A DNA stretch of 64,000 nt from Blastomyces gilchristii SLH14081. Its lineage: Eukaryota > Ascomycota > Eurotiomycetes > Onygenales > Ajellomycetaceae. The stretch is taken from NCBI RefSeq assembly GCF_000003855.2, contig NW_003101678.1:1850329-1914328 (forward strand). The letters are read 5' to 3'. The translations under genes and the position numbers were made by a program. Positions 34,938 to 46,392 of this stretch are shown here, one piece after another. Position 1 is the first letter of the stretch. Each line of letters starts with the position of its first letter. The notes beneath the pieces were generated by a model. It made no database searches and was not told the origin of the DNA. It saw nothing but the letters and a program-made list of their open reading frames with translations.

Positions 34938-37900
34938 CTATATCTGATTGATTTCCTCCTCTTCATATTCAGATAATTCTGAATTTAGCCATTTTCTTGT
35001 AGCTGCTTGAGTTTCTGATAGAAAGTCTATTAAGTATTTAATTCCTGTCTCAGTTGAGAATAAGAATCTCATATTTAATTGATTTAGATCATACTTCTCT
35101 TTCAATCTGGCTCTGAGACTATTGTATAATGCACAGTGCATTACAATATACTCAGGATTCTCATTTGTATTGCAGAATGAGCATTCTATTAAGTCAAATC
35201 TATCATCAAATCTTTGTATATAAGATTTGAAATAGTCATATTCTAGTTTCAGCTGTATTATAGATGAGAATATTTTCTTTTTACATTTAATTGAACAAGA
35301 TTTCCACTTGGGTTTTGTTTCAAATCTTGAATAATGTATACTCTTCTTTTGTTTCTGCCAGCTTTCATTTCACTTGTCTAAACAAGATTCTTTTATTTTT
35401 CTCTTTATAAAGGACCAGGACATAATTTTTTGAATAGATCTGCTTAATTCTGCACTCTTTTTTGCAGCTGAATCAGCCAATTCATTGCCATGAATATTCA
35501 TATGAGCAGGAACCCAGTGCAGATGAATTATCAGCTTTGATGTTCTTCTCTTTTGAATTTTCAAAACAGAGTTTAAGATCAGTTCAAGATTCATTTGATT
35601 ATTATGAATCTGACTATTTCTAAGTCTTTTCAAAGCAGCTTGACTATCAGAGAATATTCATGCCTCTTTCAAACAATTTCCTCTTTTATGACATTTTATT
35701 TCAATGAGTTTGAAAGCTTTCACTATTGCAAATAGTTCAGCATCAAAGACTTCACATTCAGAGCCTAGATTTCAGAAATCTGAGATAAAATTGATATTAT
35801 CTTCAGTATAAGCAATGCCTGTGTCTAATCTATTCAAGTTCTCATTTTTTGAGTCATCTGAATAAATCAGAATAGAGTCTTTTATATTGATTGTAGAAAT
35901 TCTCTTCAAATGCTGTTCATATTCTTTCTCTTATGATAGTTCACTTATTTGTAAGTCTATAAGAGATTCAAGCTTTTCTCTTCAGAGAGATAACTTCTCA
36001 TGATCAACTTTTTCAACATTTAAAGAAGAAAATTGATTTTTAATCAGAGAGCATAGTCTGTACAGTTGAGAAGACATTTTCTTTGAAGAATTATTTTCAT
36101 TTCAATCAAGAAATCTATTTCAATCCAGTTCATTTCCAGAGTTAATTGATGAAAATGAAGAAGAGACTCTTTCTCTGATTATATGATTTGAGCTCATCTT
36201 TACAACTCTCAGAGCATAGTTCATACAGGCCTTTTCAAATCTAATAGCAGGAGGAGGAATTGAAGCTTCAATTTTCATTGATTTAATAGAAGATGATTTG
36301 AATGCTTCCAGAATTCTTCTCAAGGCTCTGTTTTACAGATTTTAAAAGAGTTCAGTGAAATTCCCTTGATTATTTTATCAAACTTGAAGTTCATAATCAG
36401 CTACTGATGTAATACAGGCTATATATAACTGTCTCATAGCCTGGAAGAATAGACCTCTCTCTGTATTTAATAGTCTGATTATGTTGTTCAATAGTCTTTC
36501 TGCCTTGACAGTTCTTTGTTAAATGTGATATTTAAAATTCAAATTGGAGTTTAATCATACTTCTAATCATTTGACATTTACACTGGGTTTAATCTCTCTA
36601 TTTAAAAGAGTTAGAGATAGTTCTTTCTCATTGAATCTAGGAAAGAAATGAATTAACTCAGTTTTATTCATATCAAATTGAATTTGATTGATATCTGCTT
36701 TAACAAAGATTTTCTTTGCAGCTTCTTCAATTACTTTCAAATTCTCTTTGATAGTTTTTAAGCTGTAGACTAGATCAATATCATTCATATAACTTAGAGA
36801 TCACACTATTCTCATATTTCTATTTTTGAATAGATATGCAGTGTATATTGCAAATAAAATGAGTGAGATTGAAGATTTCTGTGATACTCCTATTTTTATC
36901 TCAGTCTTGTCTTGTTTCATTCTATCAAAGAAGAGTTATATACTTCTTTTAGATATAAAACAGTTAACTCATTTTATTAGAGAAAGTGACAGTTTTAATA
37001 TCTTCAATGTCTGAATTAACTTTGACTTTGAAACATGATCAAATGCTTCTTTTATATCAATAAAAACTGCAGTTGAGACCAGGCTCTTATGCTTTGCTAT
37101 TTGAATATCATGAACAACTGAGAGAACAGTGTCAATTGCAGAACACTGTTTTCTATCTCTCATTTATTCACTGAATAAAAGAGAATCATCTATAGAGCTT
37201 ATAAAAGATAGTTGAGTAGCTATTATATTTTCTAAAACCTTTCCTCAGCAGTTCAATAGAGATATTACTCTATATGACTTAGGAATTGAAGTTTTTCTAT
37301 TAGGTTTTGCAAGAATCACTTCAGTGGCTTCTCTTCAGCATTCAGAATGATATTCATTTTTCAAGAGATTGAAAAAGAGCTCAAAATATTCATTCTTTAA
37401 GTAGGAATATGTATTTTGAATAATTAAGTGATTAATTGAATCAGGACCTGCAGCAGTTTTAACAGAACTTGAGAAGATAGCTGACTCTAATTCATCTTGT
37501 GTAAGATCAGGCCATTCCCAGTCATTTTCATCAATGTAGTTGAGAAGTGATATATTCTCTTTCTCTGAATCTGAATCTGAATCTGGTGAGTTCTGAAAGA
37601 GAATTCTCATGAAAGCTTGACATTTTTCCTCAAAAGAGTTTACTGTATATAATTTATTCTGAAACTCATATTCTAAGGCTGGAAGTTTTGCTACACTTCT
37701 TGTTTTAGTATAGTTAAAAGCTTTAAAAACTTCCTTCTCTTATGCTTCTTCAAGAAATTTATTTCAGCAGTCTGTTTTAGCTCTTTTAATATCTGAAAAA
37801 TATTCATTTCTGACAGCTTTGAACTCTTTATCAGATATTACATCATTCTTCCAATCTCTTCTAGCAGTAGTCAATTATTTCCTTTTAGATGTGATATTCT

Positions 37901-39050
37901 CATTTCATCAAGATTTTGAATACTCAGAAGACTTTCTCTTTGAAATATTATCTCTAACACTTGTTAGAATAATAGATGTAATGAGATTCACTCTATTCTT
38001 AAGCATTTCATTTGAGATATCTTGATCAGAATTTCAATATAGCTCATTCTGTCTTTCAGATTTTAACAGTTTTATGCTTTCTTCAACTGCTTTTCAATCA
38101 GCTTTTTCAAAGTTATACTGATTAGAGAGAAGACAATTTTCACTCATTTGTTTTTCACTCAGTTCAATATTAAATTGAATAATCTCATGACCTGATTCTG
38201 ATGTCTTATTTGAATCAATAAACCAGTTTACAAGTCTTCTTTTCATTAGATTTTGTGACATGAAGATTAGATCTATAATAGACTTCTGTTTCATGCCTTT
38301 TCTAAAGAATGTTTATTGATCAGACTTATTAATCAAATCTATTGAATGCTCAAAGATTCATTCAATCAGATTATCAGCTCTCACTGCTCTCTTGCATTCT
38401 GAATTTCATCAGAGATGATGTGCATTGAAGTCTCCTGCAATTATAGAGTTTCTTGATGAAGTTATGTTCAGAAATTCTCTATCAATTGTTCAGATATTGT
38501 TATATTTCTTCAATAACTTTTCATTATGAATATTTATAAGCTGTATAGTATCAAACTCATTTTCTTTATCTATAATGTCACTCATTAGAATATCAGGGTC
38601 AGATATAATATCAAATCTTAGATTAAATTGATATCTTGATCTCTTTCTTTCATAGATCACTACTCTTAACTTTATCTCAAACTTTTGAGATAAAAAGCAG
38701 TAGTAGCTTGAATGAGAAATGACATATTTTTGCTCAGTATCAAAATTCAGCTTCTGAAGCAGTACAAAATCAACTTTTTATTCAAATGTAATTTGAAGAT
38801 AAGAATAAATGCAATTTGAGTTTCTATTCACATTATTTTGAATAAATGTAATTTTTGAAGAGTTTTTAAACTTTTTTTATTGTTTTTGTTGTATATTTAT
38901 ACTAAAAGAGAGTAGAGTAGAATCTAATCACTATCATTAGATAGTAGATTATAACTGTTCTGAAAAGTAGAAATCTCAACTGCTTACATTATATCTAGTT
39001 TATCATCAGAGTCATTTCTCAATTCTCTAATCTTAACAGAAGTTTGAGAA
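34938..39050 (-). pseudogene. LINE L1 ORF2 relic: endonuclease, reverse transcriptase, RNase H
   Basis: One frame can be followed with stops. The apurinic-type endonuclease is at about 38750-38100, with G-D-F-N-A-H-H near 38430, S-I-I-D-L-I-F near 38270 and S-G-H-E in the S-D-H position near 38190. The reverse transcriptase is at about 37600-36500, with A-A-G-P-D near 37450 and F-I-D-I-K-E-A-F-D near 37050; the catalytic Y-x-D-D reads YMND near 36785. RNase H is at about 35900-35370, with Y-S-D, D-S-Q-A-A and H-W-V-P-A-H-M-N. A C-terminal C-S-F-C...H...C motif lies near 35170. The stop is TAG at 34938-34940. The protein would have nicked the target and copied the LINE RNA. The YMND change and the stops show it is inactive. 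Confidence 0.88.
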
Positions 39051-39058
39051 TTCAAATT

Positions 39059-40516
39059 CTATTTACATTTAGCTGAAGAGTTGAAGTTTGAAGACTTAGA
39101 TAGTTGAGAGTTTCTTCTTTTTGAGCTTGCAGTTGTGAGTTTACTGGCTTGACTATTCTCTTCAGTTCTAGATTTACTCTGAGCTTTGTCTTTTCTCCAG
39201 TTCTTTTGAGTTCTTGGAGCAAACATACATTCTTTTGAGCTAGATGCATGTTTTTCTTTACAATTAGAGCATTTAAGCAGAGTGTGTTGACATATTTCAT
39301 CTCTTTTTAAGCATGTTTCACATTTATGCTCACTAGTTTTGTGATCTCTGGCACAGAATACACATTTTGAGTCTCTGAAACAGAAGATTGTAAAGTGTTC
39401 ATATCTTTGACAGTTTGAACACTGTGTTTGAGCTTTGAGATTCATTCTTGAGTCTTTATATTCATGAACTCTCATTTTCAAACCTGCTACTCTTACTTCA
39501 GAGATCTTTGACTGTTCAATTATCTTTGTATATACTAGAACAGAGGCATTTCTTCTGCTTTGTCTGAACTCAATTGAATTTAGTCATACAGGCTCTTTTC
39601 TCAGTTGAATAGAGTTGTATTCTTCTAATTCATTTTTGAGAAGTAGCATTTCTTCTTCACAGTCAAAAATTTCAACTGAAATATCATGAAGAATGAATTT
39701 GTCTCATTTTTCATCTCTCTTAGATAGAATTGTTGTGTTTAACAAAGATTCTACTGCTGATTTTCAGAGATTCTCATTCTGAATAAGGAATTCTGCACTG
39801 AATTCAGACATTGTGATCAGAATGATGAAGTTTTCAAAGAAGAATGACTCAATTGAAGCTATAACTGGTTTTTAAACTTCAATATCAGTTATTAACTGAG
39901 AAAAGAACTGCTGATTGATTTCATTTCTAATTCTGAAAATGAGGTTTGAGTTTAGCTTATTTCTCTGCAATATGTCCTGATTTGAGACTTTGAGAATAAG
40001 TCTTCTATTTCTGAAAATTTGAAGATTTTTCTCTTTTTGCATTTTTTTCTTCACTCTTCTATCACTAGAAGTATGAGCAGTATTCTTCTCAGTTTTCTCA
40101 GAATTTTGAGCAGGTTTTGAGATAGCAGATTTAGAGACAGCAGGTTTAGAGGCAGCAGATTCAGCTGCTTGAGCATATGTTTTCTTCTGATTTAAAGAAG
40201 AAGAAGAAGAAGAAGTAGAAAAGAAAGAAGAACAAACTGAAGAGTCAGTGATTGTATTAGAAATTTTCAAAGTTTTTTAAACTGTGTTTGAAATTCCAAG
40301 TTTGAACTTAATCACTTCCTGTAGTTGTCTAGTCTGAGCATGAAGAATTAATAGAACTTCTTCATTCATCTCACTCAGACACTGCTTTTCAAGAATTTTA
40401 CTTGCTTTTTCAAGTTCCTGTATTTCAAGAACTTGTTGTTTCTCTATTTCTTCTTTCTTTCTTCTCTTCAGAATTTCAATCTCAGAAATAGCATTTGAGA
40501 AAGCATCTTTTTTCAC
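39059..40516 (-). pseudogene. LINE L1 ORF1 relic: gag-like protein with three zinc knuckles
   Basis: Read from 40516 leftward. The N-terminal part (40516-40277) is rich in Glu/Lys and likely coiled coil. A Ser run and a K-T-Y-A-Q-A-A motif follow (about 40220-40160), typical of the start of the conserved region in fungal LINE ORF1. The C-terminal open piece 39481-39059 (140 residues) has three Cys/His clusters: C-x2-C-x4-H-x4-C, C-x2-C-x3-H-x4-H-x-C and C-x2-C-x3-H-x6-C. It would bind the LINE RNA. The frame is broken by one TAA near 40275 and by stops near 39870 and 39480. Confidence 0.85.
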
Positions 40517-40557
40517 ATGAACTGAGTGTACTTTTGAACTTATTATTCTTACTCAAT

Positions 40558-40700
40558 GAAAAGTTGATCAGACTAATTCAATTGAGATATTTATTAAACT
40601 CTTTTGAATTGAAAAGTTGGTCAGACTGTTTCAATTAAGAGGTTTCTAAGTCTGTTTTCAATTGAAAAGTTAATCAGACTATTTCAAAAGAAGAATAACA
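40558..40700 (-). repeat. Three tandem 53-bp units upstream of LINE ORF1
   Basis: Units start at 40558, 40611 and 40664, each opening GAAAAGTT[GA][AG]TCAGACT; the third is partial (about 25-30 bp). Position directly upstream of ORF1 recalls the promoter monomers of some LINEs, but that role is inference. Confidence 0.8.
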
Positions 40701-41269
40701 GACTTTTGTGTATAAAACACCTGATTTTTTTCACACTAGTTCAGTAACTAGGTTAGATTTTTGAAGAGAATCTAATAAACTAAAATTGATTTTTAAGATA
40801 AATTAATAAAATCTTTACAATCTCTTTCTTGAGATACAGTGAGGAAAAGTATGATATCAATTGATAGTAAATCAGATGATATGACAGTTTTTGAGAGAAA
40901 AACTGACAAAAAATAAATCAATTTTTTGCAGAGAAATTGATTAAAACTATTCAATTTTATTCTAAATTATTCAATTCTTCTCACACAACAAGTGTGCAAC
41001 TTAAATCAGTTAATAAAGAGTGTAAAAAAGAATTAAGTATTAATAAAAGCTCTTCAGTCACTGAAAAAGTAATTCTTACTTAAAAGAATATAAAATTATG
41101 ACAGAAAATAACTCTGTTTTTAATTCTTTGTAAGAATATTGTATAAAACCCAGAGAAAAACATCTTACTTTTTCAAGAGAAGTAAAAAACTATTTCTAAA
41201 ATCTTTTTTTTGCATTAACTGCTGCAGAAGAATGAGATAGAAACTGCTAAGATATGCACTACTATATAC

Positions 41270-41314
41270 TCTCTATCAAGACTTTTCCTCTTCAGAGTCT
41301 TGATATTATAGAGA
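41270..41314. other. Inverted repeat near the LINE L1 5' end
   Basis: Left arm TCTCTATCAAGACT (41270-41283) pairs with AGTCTTG..ATAGAGA (41296-41314), with a 5-nt bulge in the right arm and a 12-nt loop. It could be an RNA hairpin or a terminator-like structure. Confidence 0.5.
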
Positions 41315-41539
41315 ATATAAGTCTGTTTTTATATAATAATGTAAATATTGTCAGCGGGATGTAGAGGAACTGGTTATTTATATCTCAAAATAGAAGACTT
41401 TGTCAATGATTATATCAATATAGAGTTAATACTCAAATTCAATAGAAATCTAGTATTGCTGTTCTCAATTCCTTGCAGAATCTATTGAATATTGAGGTAT
41501 TAAAACTAGATTTAATATATCTCACTGTGCAGGGATCAA

Positions 41540-42236
41540 AGGCTCAGTCAGACCTTGGGGTATACTGATTTTATAGTTGTCGTGTTTGCTGATTATGTAT
41601 TGAGTACAGTTGCTGAGGTATCTTTTTGTACTTTTCTGTCAGGGATGGGCCAGATTGAGAGGGGTGGTACGAGGGTGAGACTTGGCGTTGATGTCTAGAT
41701 ACACTGAAGACAGACCGCGGAGGTTGCACTTCAGAAGTGGCTGTTGATTATGTGCTTGATATTATCGCCGAGGTATCTTTTTGTATTTTTCTGCTGGGGA
41801 TGGGCCAGATTGGGAAGGGCGGTACGAGGGTGAGACTTGGTGTTGGTGTTTTGGAACATCAAAGATGAACAGGGTTTTCGCGGAGGTCGCTCCTCGGATA
41901 TCTCCACAACTACAGATCAGGGATCTTCCAAAATCGAGAAGATTGGTGCATATGGCTAGGTCTCTTCACCTTACAATTTGTATGGCACTTTGGCCTGGGG
42001 TTGTGGTGTGATAGGGGAGAACAGGGGATAATCCCACACAGGAGTTTCAAACAACGTCCAGTTCACGTTTGGCTGGATAACTCCACCACCACACAGGGTA
42101 TGCGGTCGGCGATGGGGTCAGAATGTTCGTATGATCGAGGGCTTTTCGATGGATCTATCGGCGGGTTCTTATTCGAAAAATCGAGCGAGTTCGTGGTGGA
42201 GCGGTGTAACTCTCATTTATGTAGAATCATATTCAA
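41540..42236. other. GC-normal island with a 155-bp tandem duplication
   Basis: A sharp change to balanced base composition with many CpG, CC and GG, unlike anything else of this length here. Two units about 155 bp apart (41612-41700 and 41767-41855) share GGGATGGGCCAGATTG and GGTACGAGGGTGAGACTTGG. Plus-strand frames are open at 41781-42011 (76 residues) and from 41869 to 42240 (Trp-rich start, ends at TAG). The minus-strand frames are also largely open, and since 155 is not a multiple of 3 the units are not in phase. It abuts the copia integrase C-terminus at 42237. It may be the copia integrase-RT linker, a captured host fragment or an unrelated insertion. No family was recognised. Confidence 0.5.
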
Positions 42237-42239
42237 CTA

Positions 42240-42391
42240 GATATTAAATATATGCTCAGAGATCTAGCTTCTGAGAGTGATTTGTATTGAGGACTTCATT
42301 CAGTATCTTTGCATAGGTGTGATATCTGTAGATTCAAAGATGAGTGCAGAAGTGAGGTTTGATTTGTAGAAATTCTTTCAATACTTATAGA
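42240..42391 (-). pseudogene. Copia element H: integrase C-terminal piece left of hAT X2
   Basis: Removing X2 and one copy of its duplication joins this stretch to 49949 in one minus-strand frame. The frame reads I-K-P-H, A-K-I-L-N, K-L-D-L-W-type and Y-L-V-E-Y-D-S-T motifs, the usual end of copia integrase (H-L-[RK]-x-[FY]-G-C ... K-L-D-P-R ... G-Y-x-S-x-x). It is the best evidence that X2 landed inside copia H. Homology becomes unreadable at the island starting at 42236. Confidence 0.65.
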
Positions 42392-42749
42392 TAGACTGAC
42401 CGTGTGACTGTGTCTGAGACCAGGATCAAACTTTACAGTTGTCACATTGCCTAAAAGCATTACTTCTGATCATGGTTTGTGTTCATCACATTGATCTCAA
42501 ATCATGTTATTTCAAATATTAAAGATCTCAGATTCACTTTTCAAATAAAAATCTAGTCTCAGATAAAGAATATGTTTGAATTCTTAGTCACATTTTCATT
42601 CTGATTTCATTATTGAAAATAGTATCAAATGAGATTATAAAATCATTTCTCACTTACATAATATCATAACATAGTACTCATTTGTTGAAAATTCAATAGA
42701 GAGTATTATCAAATATTATTACTTTTCTAAACACAGATTATAATTAATA

Positions 42750-42950
42750 TCATTTTAATTAAAAAAAAAATACAAAATACAAAAAATAATAAAAAAATAA
42801 AAAATAAAACAATAAGAAAAAATCACAACAAAAAAAAAAAAAAAAAAAAAAAGAGAAAGAAAAAAAGAAGAGAAAGATAAAAAGAGAAAGAAAGAGAAAG
42901 AAAAAAAAAAAAAAGAAAAGAAAAAGAAAAAAATAAAAAAAAAATCAAGA
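42750..42950. repeat. Low-complexity A-rich tract inside hAT X2
   Basis: Runs of A broken by T, G and GA, with almost no C on the plus strand. The 72-residue Phe-rich minus-strand ORF over it is a composition artefact. Confidence 0.9.
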
Positions 42951-44039
42951 TTGCAGAGCTGCAGTATTCTCAAAATACTTACTTCTCAGAGTCTTTACAA
43001 TGTTTATTATTAACTGTGTATCTCTCACAGTGAGAGTAACACAGCTGTGATAAGTCATTGTCTTAATATTATCTAATAAATAATCAGTATATATCTATAT
43101 AAATGTGAATAATTAGAAAATATACACTTAAAAAGTGTAATCAGAGTGAACTCTGCTATCACTTGAATAACATCAAGAGTAGAACACTGAAATCAATGAT
43201 TCTCTTCATAAATTTCATAGATAAGATACATGAAGATAATCTTGAGAAATATAAGATTCTCTGACTTCTGATAGAAACAGATCTCACAGAGAGACTCTAT
43301 TTTCATCATATCAGAGACTGAGTATTATCAAAAAGTATTACTTCAATGCATATATACTTACTGCAGTGATTCACTCTCTGTACATGTAACTGAGAGTTGC
43401 AGCTTTTTCATACTGCATAGCTCTCTCTGAAATACTGCTGCTAGTTTGTAATTCACACAGTCTCTCAGTTCAGTACACACTGCACATATGCAGTTCTGTA
43501 TACTGAGGCCATGTTGATCATTATAACCTGGCATGATACTTGCTTTTCACAGGCTATGTTTTGTTTGATTGAGAGAGAGAGAGAATGTAACTGCTGTTTT
43601 ATTTAAGAAAGAGTGAGTAATTGAATCTGTAGAAGATAATTTGATTTCTTCTACATTTGAAATTTAATTAGTCTATACTCTTCAATTTGAGAATTTCTGA
43701 GAGTGTTTTAATAGTTTTCATATCAGCTTGAAATTAGTGATTGATTGAGAAAGAGAAAAGAGAGAAGAAAGAAATAAGAATAACTTATCTTTATAATATG
43801 AAAACAGAGAATTACTGCAATTATTTATTCTAGCAACAAAGATCTGTTTTCTGCATGTATCTCTGATTCAGATTATATGATAACTGTATACAAAGAATAT
43901 CAACAGTGTATATATTAAATGAAGATGATATTGCTATACAACACTGTAGCTGTTTCTATACATCACTGAAAGCTGTTAATATTTTCTTTAAGTCTCTTTA
44001 TATTTGATAAGTCAGTAATATATTTCAATGCACTCTTTC

Positions 44040-44140
44040 TTTCATCATCATTATTATCATTATCATTATTATTATCATTACTATTATCATCACTATTATC
44101 ATCATCATCATCATCATCATTATTATTATTATATTATTTC
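44040..44140. repeat. (TCA/TTA)n microsatellite inside hAT X2
   Basis: Imperfect trinucleotide array of TCA, TTA and ACT-type units. The His/Tyr-rich ORF over it is not a gene. Confidence 0.9.
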
Positions 44141-44699
44141 TAACTATCTCTTCTGTCTTCACCTCTCTTCAACACTTATTGAAATCAATTATGTCATTCT
44201 TCTTCAAATATTCTGCAGTTCTGTAGATCATCAAGATATGTGAGCACTGTCACAGATTGAAGAAAGAGAAGAAGAAGATGTTTAAGCAGAAGAAGACAGA
44301 TTGTAAGACATATTATAATACCTTAAAGAGACTCTGTAAGAGAGTAGAATAATAATGATTTTAAGTAATACTTCTGATAGATTTAGACTGAACTAAGTAT
44401 AGAAATAATGTGAATAACACTGCCTGTGAGAAATTGAAGAAGAAGACAGTGAAGAGTCTCATACAGTAACAGTGAGATCAGGAGAAGTTCTGAGAATGAT
44501 TTGAGATCAAGATAAAGAGAGAGAGAGAGAAGAAGAGTGTTACTATAAATAAGTAATAGCAGAAGAAGATTAAGAGAGTGTTAAAGTAAGAGATAAAGAA
44601 GTCAAAACTGATAAGTTTTTTATTTATTAAGAGATAATGATTTTTGATAATACTTCTGTTCTCTAATTGATTAGCAGAAGCTGACAGAGAAGAAGAGAA

Positions 44700-44960
44700 T
44701 TGAGGTCTTATTCAGGTCTTGAATGCACTTCATGATTCAGAATATTAAGAAGACAGCTCTACTCTCTGAGCATATCAATCTGCTTACTGCTGAGATGGAA
44801 TCTGAGACAGCAGATCAGAAAATGCAGGATTTTGAGACACAGATTGATCTGACTAAGAGAAAGCAGTGAGAATCCTTCTCTGAGAAGGCAGTGAAGAAAG
44901 ATTTTGAGATAATTATCATCTCAGATGAGAAGAAGAAGAAGGAGAAGAAGAATGAGAAGT
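44700..44960 (+). pseudogene. Charged, possibly coiled-coil ORF relic (X2)
   Basis: The best version of the frame seen at 640-900 in X1: T-A-L-L-S-E-H-I-N-L-L, S-E-T-A-D-Q-K-M, D-F-E-I-I-I-I, then a Glu/Lys tail. One TGA interrupts it near 44868. Conserved phase between copies suggests former coding. No named domain recognised. Confidence 0.42.
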
Positions 44961-45969
44961 GAATTATAAAAAATAATAAGAAGAATGAGAAAGAGTAGAA
45001 AGATGATAAGTAGAAAAAGTTTTTTTCTTTTTATATTAATTAGTTATAAGTTCATAATTATTAATAATTAAAATTAATTTTGAGTTTTAAAAATTATTAT
45101 ACAAGTTGTAATCAAGTCAGGAATAATATATATATATATATATATCTATAATGTATAAGTATCAACATTTTTTCAACATTGATATTCACAATATTATATA
45201 TTTTAATATATCATCTGATAATGCCATTAGCAACACTCTCTTTCCCAATATAATATATTCATGAAATATAACAGAGATTAATCAAGATTGTTTATTTACT
45301 TTTTATACATTGATGATATTCAATCTGAGTTAGTACTAAAAATTATAACTAAGCTAAGAAACAAGATTATTTTCTCTTATATTAATTCTTCTTACACACA
45401 TCAGTTATCAGTTATTAAAAATAAATTATTATCTTTTTCTAAATTATTATCATATCTTCTGAATTCACTTCTTTCACTTCTTTTACTTCTATTGAAGATT
45501 TACAAACTCTTTAAGAAATCACTGTGAATCACAAAGTCTATGTTATTTACAATTCAACACAGAATACTCTCTTTCAATTATAATAAATAATTACTTCATT
45601 CTTCACATCTGATTCCAGGTTATGAAATTTATGAAAAACTCAACATAAACACTGAGATGAACTATAAAATAATTATCAACAGATTATATTATAGATTACT
45701 GAAGAGTCATCTCTCTACTACAATTACTGCAACTTTATTCAGAAACATTCATCATGAACTGATTATAACTCTGAAGAAATTTTCAGATATCTGAAGTTAT
45801 CAGAATACAGACAATAAAAGAAAAATAATCAGAAGATTACTACTGAGCTGATAAGTTACTCTATCAGATAATGATTTTTAATAATACTAACTTTCTAATT
45901 TGAAGAAAATTATGTGAAAATAATCACATATCAGTACTCTGATTTCACAACTCTCATCTAATAACTTCT

Positions 45970-46392
45970 GTGAATAATTACTTTATATATATATATCTCT
46001 GAATTTTTCTCTTCAATCAATTGAAAACCCTGAATTCTGAACACTTCTTTAAATGCTTAATTCAAATCTTCATATTCTACATTGATTCTGTCTTCAGTTC
46101 AACCTTGAGATATACTATAAAGTTAATATATAATATCTAGAATCAGAGTTGAAAAATTATCAAAGAGTGTCTCTTACAGTGAATGCATAAACTAGTACAA
46201 ACAATCTTACATTTATAAGAGTTATATATTATTACATTTATAAGAACTGAACTTATCAAGAGACATTAATTGAATTTGATTCATTGATCAGTAGTTATAC
46301 TGAGAATTATATAACAGAGATATTAATAACTGTGATTAAAAATGACTATTAAAATATTAGTCTCAGTCTTCTTATAATTACAACTGATAATG
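45970..46392 (+). pseudogene. hAT transposase relic, N-terminal catalytic part (X2)
   Basis: The plus-strand frame shows L-H-I-P-H (near 46070), then V-S-L-T-V-N-A-x-T-S-T-N-N (near 46170-46205), Y-Y-I near 46240, and I-T-T-D-N ending at the LINE insertion. Layout and motifs match the RNase H-like core of hAT transposases, whose first catalytic residue is Asp; here it is Asn (46182-46184). Trp positions read TGA or TAA. The frame continues after L3 at 48147. Confidence 0.75.

Larger units (their letters stand above)
34571..41380 (-). mobile_element. LINE L1, near full-length, RNase H-bearing (Tad-like)
   Basis: About 6.8 kb on the minus strand. The (TTA)n tail and 3' UTR lie at 34571-34930, ORF2 at 34938 to about 39050, ORF1 at 39059-40516, and a 5' region with three tandem 53-bp units at 40558-40700. 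The gene order, endonuclease-RT-RNase H layout and zinc-knuckle ORF1 are those of fungal Tad-type LINEs (inference from layout). The 5' end is uncertain: AGAAGACTTT near 41391 loosely resembles AAAGACTTAT at the 3' flank, so the element may end around 41380. Its coding frames are the best preserved in the window but still carry TGA stops. Confidence 0.88.
40517..41380 (-). promoter_or_regulatory. Presumed 5' UTR and promoter region of LINE L1
   Basis: Non-coding stretch upstream of ORF1 (reading the minus strand). It holds the 53-bp tandem units (40558-40700) and a stem-loop at 41270-41314. No second copy in this window reaches this far, so the region cannot be confirmed as LINE by comparison. 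Confidence 0.45.

Noticed and set aside
42755..42973. Phe-rich 72-residue ORF on the minus strand
   Set aside because: Translation of an A-rich low-complexity tract.
44028..44243. His/Tyr-rich ORF
   Set aside because: Translation of a TCA/TTA microsatellite.
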